A stretch of DNA of 64,000 nt from Manduca sexta (lineage: Eukaryota > Arthropoda > Insecta > Lepidoptera > Sphingidae): NCBI RefSeq assembly GCF_014839805.1, contig NC_051134.1, forward strand, positions 5,549,170-5,613,169. The letters run 5' to 3'. Position 1 is the stretch's first letter; every line of letters begins with the position of its first letter. Positions 25,201 to 37,200 of the stretch are shown one piece after another. The position numbers and the translations under genes are program-made. The notes below the pieces were generated by a model. That model was given only the letters and a program-made list of their open reading frames with translations, searched no databases and was not told where the DNA came from.

Positions 25201-28200
25201 GTAATAGATTTTTAAATGATGCCATAGTACTTAATTACTTTTTAATGTGAACATTCTTTACTAATGAGTTGACTAATCACATTTTATACCACATAATTAA
25301 TTAAACAGCAAAATTTCACTATATAATTTAAAATACATGTTTGCTGGCCCCAATTGCCTAAAAACTAGTAAATATTAAATAACATAGGTTCTAAGTCTAA
25401 AATCGGCGATAGCCTAGTTGCGTGTGGAACGGACTGCCAAGACGAATGTCCGCAGGTTCAAATCCCAAGGACACACACCTCTGATGTTTCTAAAATCATG
25501 TGTGTATTCTTTGTGAATTTATCGTTCGCTTTAACGGTGAAGGAAAACATCGTGAGGAAACCTGCACATCTGAGAAGTTGTCTATAGGAATTTCGAAGGT
25601 GTGTGAAGTCTACCAATCCGCACTAGGCCAGCGTGGTGGACTAAAGCCTAATCCCTCTCAGTCGTAGAGGAGGCCCGTGCTCAGCAGTGGGCAAGTATAT
25701 AATACAGGGCTGCTATTATTATTATAATAAGTCTAAAATCTAAGCTTTATTGCATTGGAGGTATCAAGATTATTGTGATCTCCAAAGTCAAGTTCCTGAC
25801 ATCTATAAGTCTTTATTCTTTTTAGTACATTTACTAGTACATGTTAAATATATACTAGCTTTTGCTTGGAGCTTTGTATGTGTGAAAAATCATTTTGGAA
25901 TAAAAGTTGCTATATATTTTCCCACGATAAAAAGCAACCCATATCCTTCCCAGGGTCTCAAACTATCTCCATACCAAATTTCATCAAAATCAATTAGGTA
26001 GTTTTTGAAATTATTGCATTCAGACAGATACTTGCTGTTTTATAATATGTTTGGCCAGCCTTAATGAGCAAGACAATTAAAATAGCAAATCTTTGTCATG
26101 TTTTGCCTTCTTTTGAACTGATAATAAAATAGTTAAATGGTCATGAGTATAGAATTTATAATTATTGCCTCATTCATAATACTTGCCTAATACTGTGCAA
26201 TATACTATGTAGAATGAAATAGCATAATATACTATTATCATTGGCCATTATTATGTATAAATAGTACAAAACAACGTCACGGTCTTGTGACCTGTATGTT
26301 CAGATAACACTGTTAGTTCTCGTAGGTTTGTTAATTATAAATTAGATAATTTCATTGGCTTATTGCAAGATATTTATTGCAAAAAAATTACGTATATTAT
26401 TGAGTATTGTTTAATAATATCCTGTGATAAACAAACAATTTATAATTTGCACTCTTAATAAAATAATGATCTATTTCAAAATTATTAATTTGTGGCAGTC
26501 TTCACAAAACAAATTTTTGTTTACTACCTTGTTTTTGAAGTTGCTATAAAATGGAGCTTATTAAAGATAGGTAAAAAATGCAACCTATAGCATGAAAAAA
26601 GTGGGAAAAAACTAAAAGGTCGCAAACAGAAATTGGTTATTTGACTATTCCCACAAAATGGCAATTTTGGAATGGGTCATTATTTTATTAAGAGTGCGAT
26701 ATATATATGGTTTTCAATTCCAAAGTACAAATCCTATGATTTATATCGTAGCATAACAGACATCCTCCTCCTGTAAATCTTCCACTTTGGGGTCAGTGCA
26801 ATTTGTTTTTACGACCAGTTGAATCTGACGTAAATCCGTCTGGGGAAGTCAATACCTAGCAATCATATCAGCGTATCATAAAAACGCATATAGGTCCGTC
26901 CACTAGTTAATCGTACCTACAATTTGATCACAAGGTCCTAGTAAATATAATTGTATAGTTTAATAAATATAATTTAAGACACCAAGTAAAATATACTATG
27001 AAATCTAAAGCAATATTTCTAGTAAACTACATACTTATTTTTTTTAACCATAAAGCTTGTTGACAATAACCCCTAAATTCGTTGTTTCAGCTGTCCCAAA
27101 AACCTGTAGATTTCTGGGACGAGACTGAACCTTTTGGACAGACCGGACCACCGTCCCCCGATCTCAGGCTACCGACAACAATAGTGCCAAGTTTCTACCG
27201 CCTTAAGATAAAAGCCGACCTAGAAAACGCAAACTTCAGCGGGGATGTATACATCACGCTACGTGCTAGCAGACACGTCAAAGAAATCATTCTACATGCA
27301 AAGAATCTCAGTATTAATAGTAATGCTAAGCTTACAGAACAAATTTATGAAAGGGTCGAGACGTTACACGCTAGGAGTAAACGTGACGTCAATGACACGG
27401 CTGAAGTTACAACTGTTTCCAACGTAACGGATGTAACGACTGAAACTAGTATGAATACCACTGAAGCTAACGTAAATGCGACAGAAGCTAATGAAAACAC
27501 GACAGAAACTGCTGCAAGTGCAACTACGGAAGATCCTTCTACGACAAAAGCCATTGCTAATGCAACAGAAGGAGTAGCGGTTGACACGCAAATAACCCAT
27601 AGCAGCGTTCGCAGTATAAAGATTATTGGAATATCAGAAGGTACAGGAGATAGACTCATCCTAGTCCTTGAAACTGCTTTGACTCCTGATGTGGACTACA
27701 CGCTTCAAATCTCTTTTGAAGGGTCCATCTCCAACTCTTTGACTGGGTTTTACAGGAGTTCCTATACTTCGAGCAACGGTGATGTAAAGTGAGTATGAAA
27801 TCTGCCTCTTCTATTTATTGATCTCGCTGCCTTTGAGCTTTACAAAGTCCCATTATTTAATAGAAACTTTAGACCTTGATGCCATCAGTATCAGCTATTA
27901 TCTCGGCAGACCCCTTTCCTTTTGTAATCTTTACGTCTTTTCAGTATAGAGTAGGAATTTGTCGTCGTTGTATCGTATCAGAAGCATTTATTTTTGTAAA
28001 TAAAAATTCTTAATCGCCAATCAAAGCACTAAATTTCTTAAGAAATAGTACAATGAATTATATTCACTAATATATTATAAGGAATCCAGTCTGCATGAAA
28101 TATAAGCAAGCATGGTGTTCACCTCTCTTCCCATCCTAAAAGGGTTCTTCTCCTTCACCCACACCCTTGCCAGCTATTCCCTCCGAACTTTCCTCCAGGG

Positions 28201-31200
28201 CCCTGCAATTGCTAAGCCGGGGGATTCCATTATCCGATTCGCTGGTTTCCCCGGTATTCACGGCAGGGTCCGATACTCAAAATATAAGTATCATGTCATA
28301 TCTTAACTTTAAAAGGAAATAATATTATTAATTTCCGCAAGACATTGAGATAAATGTATCGCAATTAGCATAAGTTATTGCTATTGGATATCAACAGGCC
28401 TTGACCCCTTCATATTACGATTAGGACCCCGCATGGGGCCCAAAAATCACTCTTTATAAATTGCGACTAATCGCCATTTTCAATAAAAGATTTAAATCGT
28501 TTTTCGACATGCTTACAAATGTGTTATTTTGATTGGTTCATTCTCGGAATCGTATTGAAGATTGAGATTGGGATTGTTTATTGAAACGGTTGTAAGATGG
28601 TGAGAGATAAAATAAATATTAAAAAATTACACAAATTGCACCTCATTTTATAGTATTCAAGCGACCGCATTTCATAATAACATAATTATGTCGACTGGCG
28701 AAGGATAATTGGTCTCTCGTCATCCTGTACTTTATTTTAATACGGTACTCCACTTACCGTCGGGTGGAATGTATTCTCTTTACTGTGCCTGTACAAAAAT
28801 AAACTAAATTATCCATCATCATAAATGGATTCCTAAACCTGGTTTCAGTACTCACTAAGGTTTTCCTCTATACTAATCCTCAAAAACGCCGTGGGATGTC
28901 TTACAGGCAAATATTTTGAAACTCGATCCTTTAATTAAAAAATAATATTACCACGACCCATCAATACAGTTTTTATTTACTTGCATCTTTGATCTCAATA
29001 CACGATATTAATTAATATAATGATTATTTACTGAATCTTTCTATTGTAGACAGCTAGGTGTAACTCAGTTCGAGCCGACGTTCGCCCGAAGCGCGTTCCC
29101 GTGCTTCGACGAGCCCGCGTTCAAGGCCAAGTTCGAGATCAGCGTCGCGCACCGCACCAACCTCACCGTGCTCTCCAACATGAGGCCGGCTGCGCAGGAG
29201 CCTATGTAAGTACTACAGACTGTCCCGCCCTCACACCCACCACTACAACTCCTGTACGGATCAGCGTCGCGCACCGCACCAACCTCACCGTGCTCTCCAA
29301 CATGAGGCCGGCTGCGCAGGAGCCTATGTAAGTACTACAGACTGTCCCGCCCTCACACCCACCACTACAACTCCTGTACGGATCAGCGTCGCGCACCGCA
29401 CCAACCTCACCGTGCTCTCCAACATGAGGCCGGCTGCGCAGGAGCCTATGTAAGTACTACAGACTGTCCCGCCCTCACACCCACCACTACAACTCCTGTA
29501 CGGATCAGCGTCGCGCACCGCACCAACCTCACCGTGCTCTCCAACATGAGGCCGGCTGCGCAGGAGCCTATGTAAGTACTACAGACTGTCCCGCCCTCAC
29601 ACCCACCACTACAACTCCTGTACGGATCAGCGTCGCGCACCGCACCAACCTCACCGTGCTCTCCAACATGAGGCCGGCTGCGCAGGAGCCTATGTAAGTA
29701 CTACAGACTGTCCCGCCCTCACACCCACCACTACAACTCCTGTACGGATCAGCGTCGCGCACCGCACCAACCTCACCGTGCTCTCCAACATGAGGCCGGC
29801 TGCGCAGGAGCCTATGTAAGTACTACAGACTGTCCCGCCCTCACACCCACCACTACAACTCCTGTACGGATCAGCGTCGCGCACCGCACCAACCTCACCG
29901 TGCTCTCCAACATGAGGCCGGCTGCGCAGGAGCCTATGTAAGTACTACAGACTGTCCCGCCCTCACACCCACCACTACAACTCCTGTACGGATCAGCGTC
30001 GCGCACCGCACCAACCTCACCGTGCTCTCCAACATGAGGCCGGCTGCGCAGGAGCCTATGTAAGTACTACAGACTGTCCCGCCCTCACACCCACCACTAC
30101 AACTCCTGTACGGATCAGCGTCGCGCACCGCACCAACCTCACCGTGCTCTCCAACATGAGGCCGGCTGCGCAGGAGCCTATGTAAGTACTACAGACTGTC
30201 CCGCCCTCACACCCACCACTACAACTCCTGTACGGATCAGCGTCGCGCACCGCACCAACCTCACCGTGCTCTCCAACATGAGGCCGGCTGCGCAGGAGCC
30301 TATGTAAGTACTACAGACTGTCCCGCCCTCACACCCACCACTACAACTCCTGTACGGATCAGCGTCGCGCACCGCACCAACCTCACCGTGCTCTCCAACA
30401 TGAGGCCGGCTGCGCAGGAGCCTATGTAAGTACTACAGACTGTCCCGCCCTCACACCCACCACTACAACTCCTGTACGGATCAGCGTCGCGCACCGCACC
30501 AACCTCACCGTGCTCTCCAACATGAGGCCGGCTGCGCAGGAGCCTATGTAAGTACTACAGACTGTCCCGCCCTCACACCCACCACTACAACTCCTGTACG
30601 GATCAGCGTCGCGCACCGCACCAACCTCACCGTGCTCTCCAACATGAGGCCGGCTGCGCAGGAGCCTATGTAAGTACTGACTATATAGGCAATGAGTTAT
30701 TGATCACGGCATAATCAGCGTGAAAAACCTTTTACGCTACAAAGAAGCCTAATTGTTAGCCCAGTCTATTCATGTGCCAAATTGCATTTAAATCCGTTCA
30801 GCGCTTTGTGTTTACAACTAACGAACTTACAAGGATATTAATAAGGTAACGTAATATCAGTAAGATTTCAATGTACTATGGTTGTAGGAAAGACCACAAT
30901 TTTTAATCAAAAGGTAAGGTATAATCAAGATAGACTATTAGGCAATACTACTTGAGGAATTGTGTGTAAAACATCTAAAAGGAGAAGAGTTTGGAATTAA
31001 ATGTGAGTGCGTCTTTGTAGACTTAGAGATTGGCGGTAGAATTTATTTGTCCCTGGATTTATAAGTTACACAGTTCAGTTCAAGTTACTAATAAGTAATA
31101 AAGCATTTAACACATACATGAAGTTTGGTTCAAGATATATCCTTCATTTATTATAATATAAAGTATTTTAATCTAAATGCGAACAGTCTGACGAATATTT

Positions 31201-34200
31201 GAAAAATACTTATGACGTCATAAATTTGTAAACGCAAAATATAAAAATAAACGTATCACGCACAAATACAGATACCACGACCTAAGTTAATAATAGTTTC
31301 AAATACTATGCAAAGTCGATAATAATTGTGAGTTAATACGTAATTTCCAAATTCAGTTTTCCTGTAAAACATCATACCTTAAAGTTTTGCCTCATTAGGT
31401 CTAATCAGCGCTATAAATCATTGTACAAATTGGATTTAAAAAGCGTAAAGTATTAAGGCATGACAGTTGTCCGATAAATCAGTACTAGATTTTTGTGTTT
31501 CGTTTCTTTTAAAATATGAGATATCCAATAATAGCAATGGCTAAAAAGAAAGTCTTGCTATCTCTCTCGCACGACTGCGCCATAACGGCACTGACGTCAT
31601 ACTTTAATTTTAAATCTATTATCACAATTACATACTGACTATTACCCGTAATTTGTAGTCGTCAGTATTTAATTGTCAATGGTATTAAAATTAAACTATT
31701 TTTCGGATTTTATCGCGGTTTTAAAATTTTACTTTTTCTCCCGAAGTTTCGAAGACTTTGCAGCCTTCATGGTCACGGGGGGGACTGACTAGTTTAATTT
31801 TAATGTCTAACATTTGCGTAAACATAAAAAATCATTGTCAATAGTAATTAAATTACTATATTCATGTTTCGATTGAGAAGAAAATATCATAGGACAAATA
31901 AGATTCAAGCACCCTAATTGCATTTTCTATACAGAAAATGTAGGTAATTGTGTTTTACATGCAGTTCTCAGGACAATTATCTTAACAGGAAAGTTGAAGT
32001 AATTTTAGAAACATGGTAAATCCGAATACTACGAATTATATTAATAACTGTCCAATTAAATGGGAATATCAGCCTTTTATTAAACCTTTGTTCAATATAA
32101 CTTCATCTTTATCTTAACATTCATTATGTGGCATAATTCCTGTGAACTAAGGTTATTGTATTTTATAAATTAATTTAAGAATAATGCTACAGAGGGATGC
32201 TGTTAATTTAAACAATAATGTGAGACATGAGGAAAACATACTTATTGCTTTAAATGTAAATAAATAGTTTGATTGATATCTGCAATTATTTATTTAAAAT
32301 CTAGTTTTATTGAAAGTACATTTATTTTTATTTTTATTTTTTTTATTTCTTTAAATGACGAGATTAGCTTGCCGTTCGCCTGGTGGTAAGGGATACGGCC
32401 GCCCATAAATAGCAGAAACACCATCCAACACCTTGAATTACAAAGTATTGTTTAGTATTTCACTACGCTCGCCCTGAGACATGAGGTGTTAAAGTCTTAT
32501 TATGTCCAGTAGTAACCAGGGCCGTAGCTAGACTTCAATTTAAGGTAGGGCAGCTGTTATTACAAGCAGGGCGAAAATAAAAATGTTACTAGATCTGATC
32601 TGCTCAATCGATTTTTGGTTTTCTTGACGTGTGAACGTCAGTAAAAAAAAATACCGGTGCTCCATATATTTTCATTGAGTAGTAATGTACAATTTAGTTG
32701 ATTATTAATAGGGCATTCGTATTTTAAGGTAGGGCATTGCTCCACAATGCACCCCCTAGCTACAGCCCTGGTAGTTACTGGGCATAATGTCCTTCAAACC
32801 GAAACACAATAGTGACTACACACTGCTGCTTGGCGGCAGAAATAGACATTGCAGTGTTACCTACCCAGGGGATTCTCACATATGAAAAACCTACCACCAG
32901 TAGAACGAATTTTATTCTTCTTATAATAAAATTTATTGCTCTCTTTATACTAAGTTTGAATCTGTCACAGTCATTCGCAGATTCGTTTGATTCTATTTGA
33001 TTAGTGGATTTTTTATAAAGCCAGGCGTCCGCCTCTCACATATGAGAGACTAGTAACACCTTTTCATACCTATAACTTTGGAATACTTTCTATCATATTC
33101 TGTTGACTGTTAAGTTTTACCAATAATATTCTCTCCACAGCAAAGACGAACCAGGCTGGCAGTGGACACATTTCGAACGCTCAGTGGCGATGTCCACCTA
33201 CCTAGTCGCGTACGTCCTGTCAGACTTCAAATACTTGGAGACCAGCTACTTGAGCAAAGACAACCTCACCAAACCCATCAAGATATGGACCAGGCCGGAG
33301 TTCATTAACAAAGCCAAGTACGCGTTGGCCATCACTCCGAAGCTCCTGGATTATTATGAGGATGTGTTTGGACTGCCTTATGCTTTGGACAAGTTGGATT
33401 TGATCGCGATACCTGACTTCTCCAGCGGTGCTATGGAGAATTGGGGGCTGATTACTTTCAGGTAAGGTTTGCTGTATATTAATAGTCCGATAACAATTTT
33501 TTTGAACGATGACAAGGCGAGTGGGTATATAGTTTGATGGTATGGGGGCGGTACATTTATTGATGTACCAAGTAATGAAAAAAATTGTGTGGCATTAGAC
33601 TGTGCTCGTCTTCTTATATTTTTTTTAATATCATGGCCCGCAATATTGCAAGTTTTTTTTTATACGATTACGTCAAAGATACGCCACTGCATCTGATGGA
33701 AAGTCGAGTAGGATCCAAGACAACCTGGGCTGACGCCCTGGGGCGGCGTTCTGACGCCCTCCTGCGGGGCCCGCAGCGAGTCATTGCGCAGTGGGCCATA
33801 CGAGCGTACCGCACGGTCTCGTACGAGGCGGCTTGTGTTTTGGCCGGATTCCTGCCCTGGGATCTGGATCCTAAATCTCTCTCCGACGCTTTTCACTGGA
33901 GGGAGGAGGCGTTCGGGAACGGGCAGCGTCCGGCCCCGAAGGAGGTGGAGGCCAAAAGGGCCTCCTTACGGCGAGCCGCCGTGGAGGAGTGGCGTCTCAG
34001 GCTGGAGGCCCCGTCAGCGGGGCTTCGGGCCGTCGCGGCAGTGCGTCCTGTCTTTGCGCAATGGCTGGACAGGCGCCACGGCGCGGCGACATTTCGCCTT
34101 ACGCAGGTGCTCACCGGGCATGGTTGCTTCGGTGAGTACCTGTGTAAAATAGTCGGCACAGAAGTAAGCGCCGTGTGTCACCATTGTGGCAACTGCCCGC

Positions 34201-37200
34201 GGGATACGGCCCAACACACGTTGGAGTCTTGCCCAGCCTGGGACGAGGAGCGCAGCGCTCTCGTTTCAGTCGTCGGAGGAGATCTCTCGCTGCCAGCCGT
34301 GGTCGCCTCCATGGTCGGCAGTCGGGAGGCCTGGCGTGCGGTGGCCCACTTCTGCGAGGTGGTCCTCTCGCAGAAGGAGAGTGCCGAGAGGGATCGAGAA
34401 AGGGAGGATCCCTCCCGCCGTCAGAGGAGACGTAGGAGGCGCCGGGTGGACGGCTGACCGGCGTCTCCCGCCCTGTAGAATGGGGACGTTTGGAGAATTC
34501 CACCACGGTATCCCCTGTCTGTCGTAAGAGGCGACTAATAGGGGCCACGAAGGGGGTCGTCGGCGGGCAGCAGGGGGCTGTCCGCCCACGACCGACCGAC
34601 GAAGCACATTTTTGTGCATTTTGCACATTTTTCGGTTGACCCCCGGGATGGACGGCAGTGTGTTGTTGGCCTCATACTGCCGTAGACGCCGAGGGCGTCC
34701 TTTGGTGCGCGGGGGCTTCTGGGTACCCCCCTCCTCCATAGGAGACGGGCCGCAAGGCGGCACCGCGACACTACAACGTCAGAGGAAGCCCGCAGCCGTC
34801 CTAAATGCGCCGAAGAGGGCCACCGCGGAGTTTTAGCTGGTAGCCTGTGCGTAGGTTAAGTTGTACATATGGTTAGGGACGCGGCCCGGCGGTCGCTCGA
34901 AGGTCACCATCAAATCCGGGCGGCTCAACGCCGGGCCGTAAGGCACGGTTACCCCAGCATAACCGCACAGTCGCCCCCCGCGAAGGCTGGGCGGTAGTAA
35001 TAAGGTACTTTCTCCGCGAAACCAAAAAAAAAAAGGGTCCAAGACAACCGCGGCAGTTCCCCAAAAAAAAAATAGAATGTCGACTGGCGAGAGATGATTA
35101 CTCCTCAATATTCGACAACTATGGCGGCCTGTTGGAACCAAATATACACAGGCTGATCCCGGAACGCGACACACTTATGTGGGCCACTATGCTGGGTTTT
35201 AACACCTTGTATATGGTGGTCAATATCCGGGCAAATATAAAATATATCCTACCACCAACAAGATATATTTATTACACAAAAGTGCTTCCACAATTGTGCC
35301 AGTAGTGGTTGGCAACAGAAGACAAATTAATTATTGATATTCATGCTAAAAGATGCCCACGATATCCGCTATATTTTGATTAATGATTAATTTTCTTTAC
35401 TTTTACAATACATACTACCGCCTGCTATTCACATCTTTGTTTAAAAGACATAATTGACCGCACGATTTCTTACTTTAGAAAAAAAATTAACCTTATATTT
35501 TCTGTTTTAGGGAGACAACGCTGCTGTTCGACGAGGTGGACAGCGTGCCGCGCGACAAACAGAACGTGGCCATCGACATCGCCCACGAACTCGCCCACCA
35601 GTGGTTCGGCAACATGGTCACCATGAGGTGGTGGACCGATCTGTGGCTCAACGAAGGGTTCGCTACCTACATCGAGTATGTTGGAGTTGACCATGTGAGT
35701 GTTTTAGGCATCATCTTATATGGACTGGGCTTCTTCAAATGGAAAAACCTAGTCAAAGCCTTCATGCATGTAAAAGTATGTTCGCTATCATTGCATTGGA
35801 GTATGTTTGAGAAGGAATATGATGGATGGTGTCTTCTGCGTAGCAATAGCCAGACAGCTTTTGTCTGAGTAATGCCAGACATCTGGCTTGATGCCAGAAT
35901 ACCACTTCCTTACTAAGCTGCAATAAGACAATGAACTCTCGCCTCCTTCTAAAACTTCAATCACTTCTTAAAACCAAACATCTAATAAGAACTACTAATA
36001 ATAATCCCTCTGTTAACAGTAAATATATTCCTTCACAGATCGAACCAGAATGGAACATGCTAGAATCATTCTCGCGCGACAAGATGGACCTCCTCCGAAT
36101 GGATTCGTTGAAGAACACGTCCCCTGTCTCCCGGCAGGTGTCGGACGCGTACGAGATCTCGCAGAAGTTCGACGAGATCTCGTACACGAAGGGAGCCAAT
36201 TTGATCAGGATGCTCAACCATACTGTATCAGAAGAACTGTTCCATAAAGGACTTGTTATATACTTGAATGACTGGTGAGCGAAGTCAAAGTACTAGTTAA
36301 TTTAATTTACACTAGGTGTTACTGTTTCGCTTGCATATCAAGCCTTTGCCACTACAACTTAATAATATTACCCAACAATAACGCCATCCCTTTAAAAAAT
36401 TTGATAAATTACATTCATCCCACGGGAGCAAATTAACAGGGTAAAAGTAGTCTATATATTAATCCCGAGCATGGTCTAACTGTGTGCTAAATATCAGTAA
36501 ACTTACAAACATTTTTATAAATTTCGCATTTATATTTATTTATTTATTCATTTAAGGACCTCCAACGAAGGATACACGGCATATAATATAAACAATGTTG
36601 TAGCATTTTTACAATTAGCAATGTGACGTGCCTCTTCAATTATAGGAGACCACAGCATGCAAATTTATGTAATGGTACAGCGGCAAAAAGAATTAGAAAT
36701 TAGTAAGATAAGACGTAAGATTGGACACGTAGGCAATTAGTTGTGTTATACAAATAAAAATATGAGAGCTATACTTAGCAGAGGATGATATGATGAAAAT
36801 AAAGAAGCCCGAGGATGGTGAAGGATCCATGCTCCGTTGTCCGTATAAGACCGACATTTGAGCAACTGGGCTCTTGATGGTAAACCATCGCCGTACATAA
36901 GGATCAATAACAATAAGGAATAGTTTGTCATCAACCTTTAAAAAAATATAGGGGATAGTCGAGTTTATTTGATTTCCTAGCAATCTCATGTAACAACAAC
37001 AATTAATAAACTTGACAGGAAATACTCGAATGCGGAAGAGAACGACTTATGGACGGCGATGTCGAAAGCGGTACAGACAGACGGAGCGCTGGCGGGACAG
37101 TCCGTGGTCGAGTTCATGAACAGCTGGACTCGCCAGCCAGGGTACCCCGTGGTCTATGTTAACAGGAATTATGAGACTGGCGTGGTGGAAATCGAGCAGG

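Larger units (their letters stand above)
30670..33140 (+). other. Aminopeptidase intron 3 after the array
   Basis: The last donor of the array (GTAAGTACTGA) opens this stretch and CTCTCCACAG at 33131-33140 closes it. It contains a degenerate dispersed repeat (about 30755-30850), a foldback relative at 31688-31830 and a family C repeat with a hAT MITE inside. No other exon was seen. Confidence 0.6.

Noticed and set aside
27082..27090. Translation start at 27082
   Set aside because: These nine bases are the splice acceptor (GTTGTTTCAG); the codon at 27082 is TTG, and proper start exons lie upstream at 22053 and 24102.
29065..30616. Series of identical 64-codon minus-strand ORFs
   Set aside because: They are the reverse strand of the 122-bp array at the aminopeptidase exon; the plus strand has the conserved protein and splice sites.
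29137..30669. CRISPR-like array
   Set aside because: The units are contiguous without unique spacers, contain an exon segment and lie in an insect gene.
34111..34771. Minus-strand ORFs of 78-171 codons
   Set aside because: They are opposite to the R1-like LINE frame and its GC-rich 3' UTR; GC-rich DNA has few stops, and the plus frame has the zinc knuckle.
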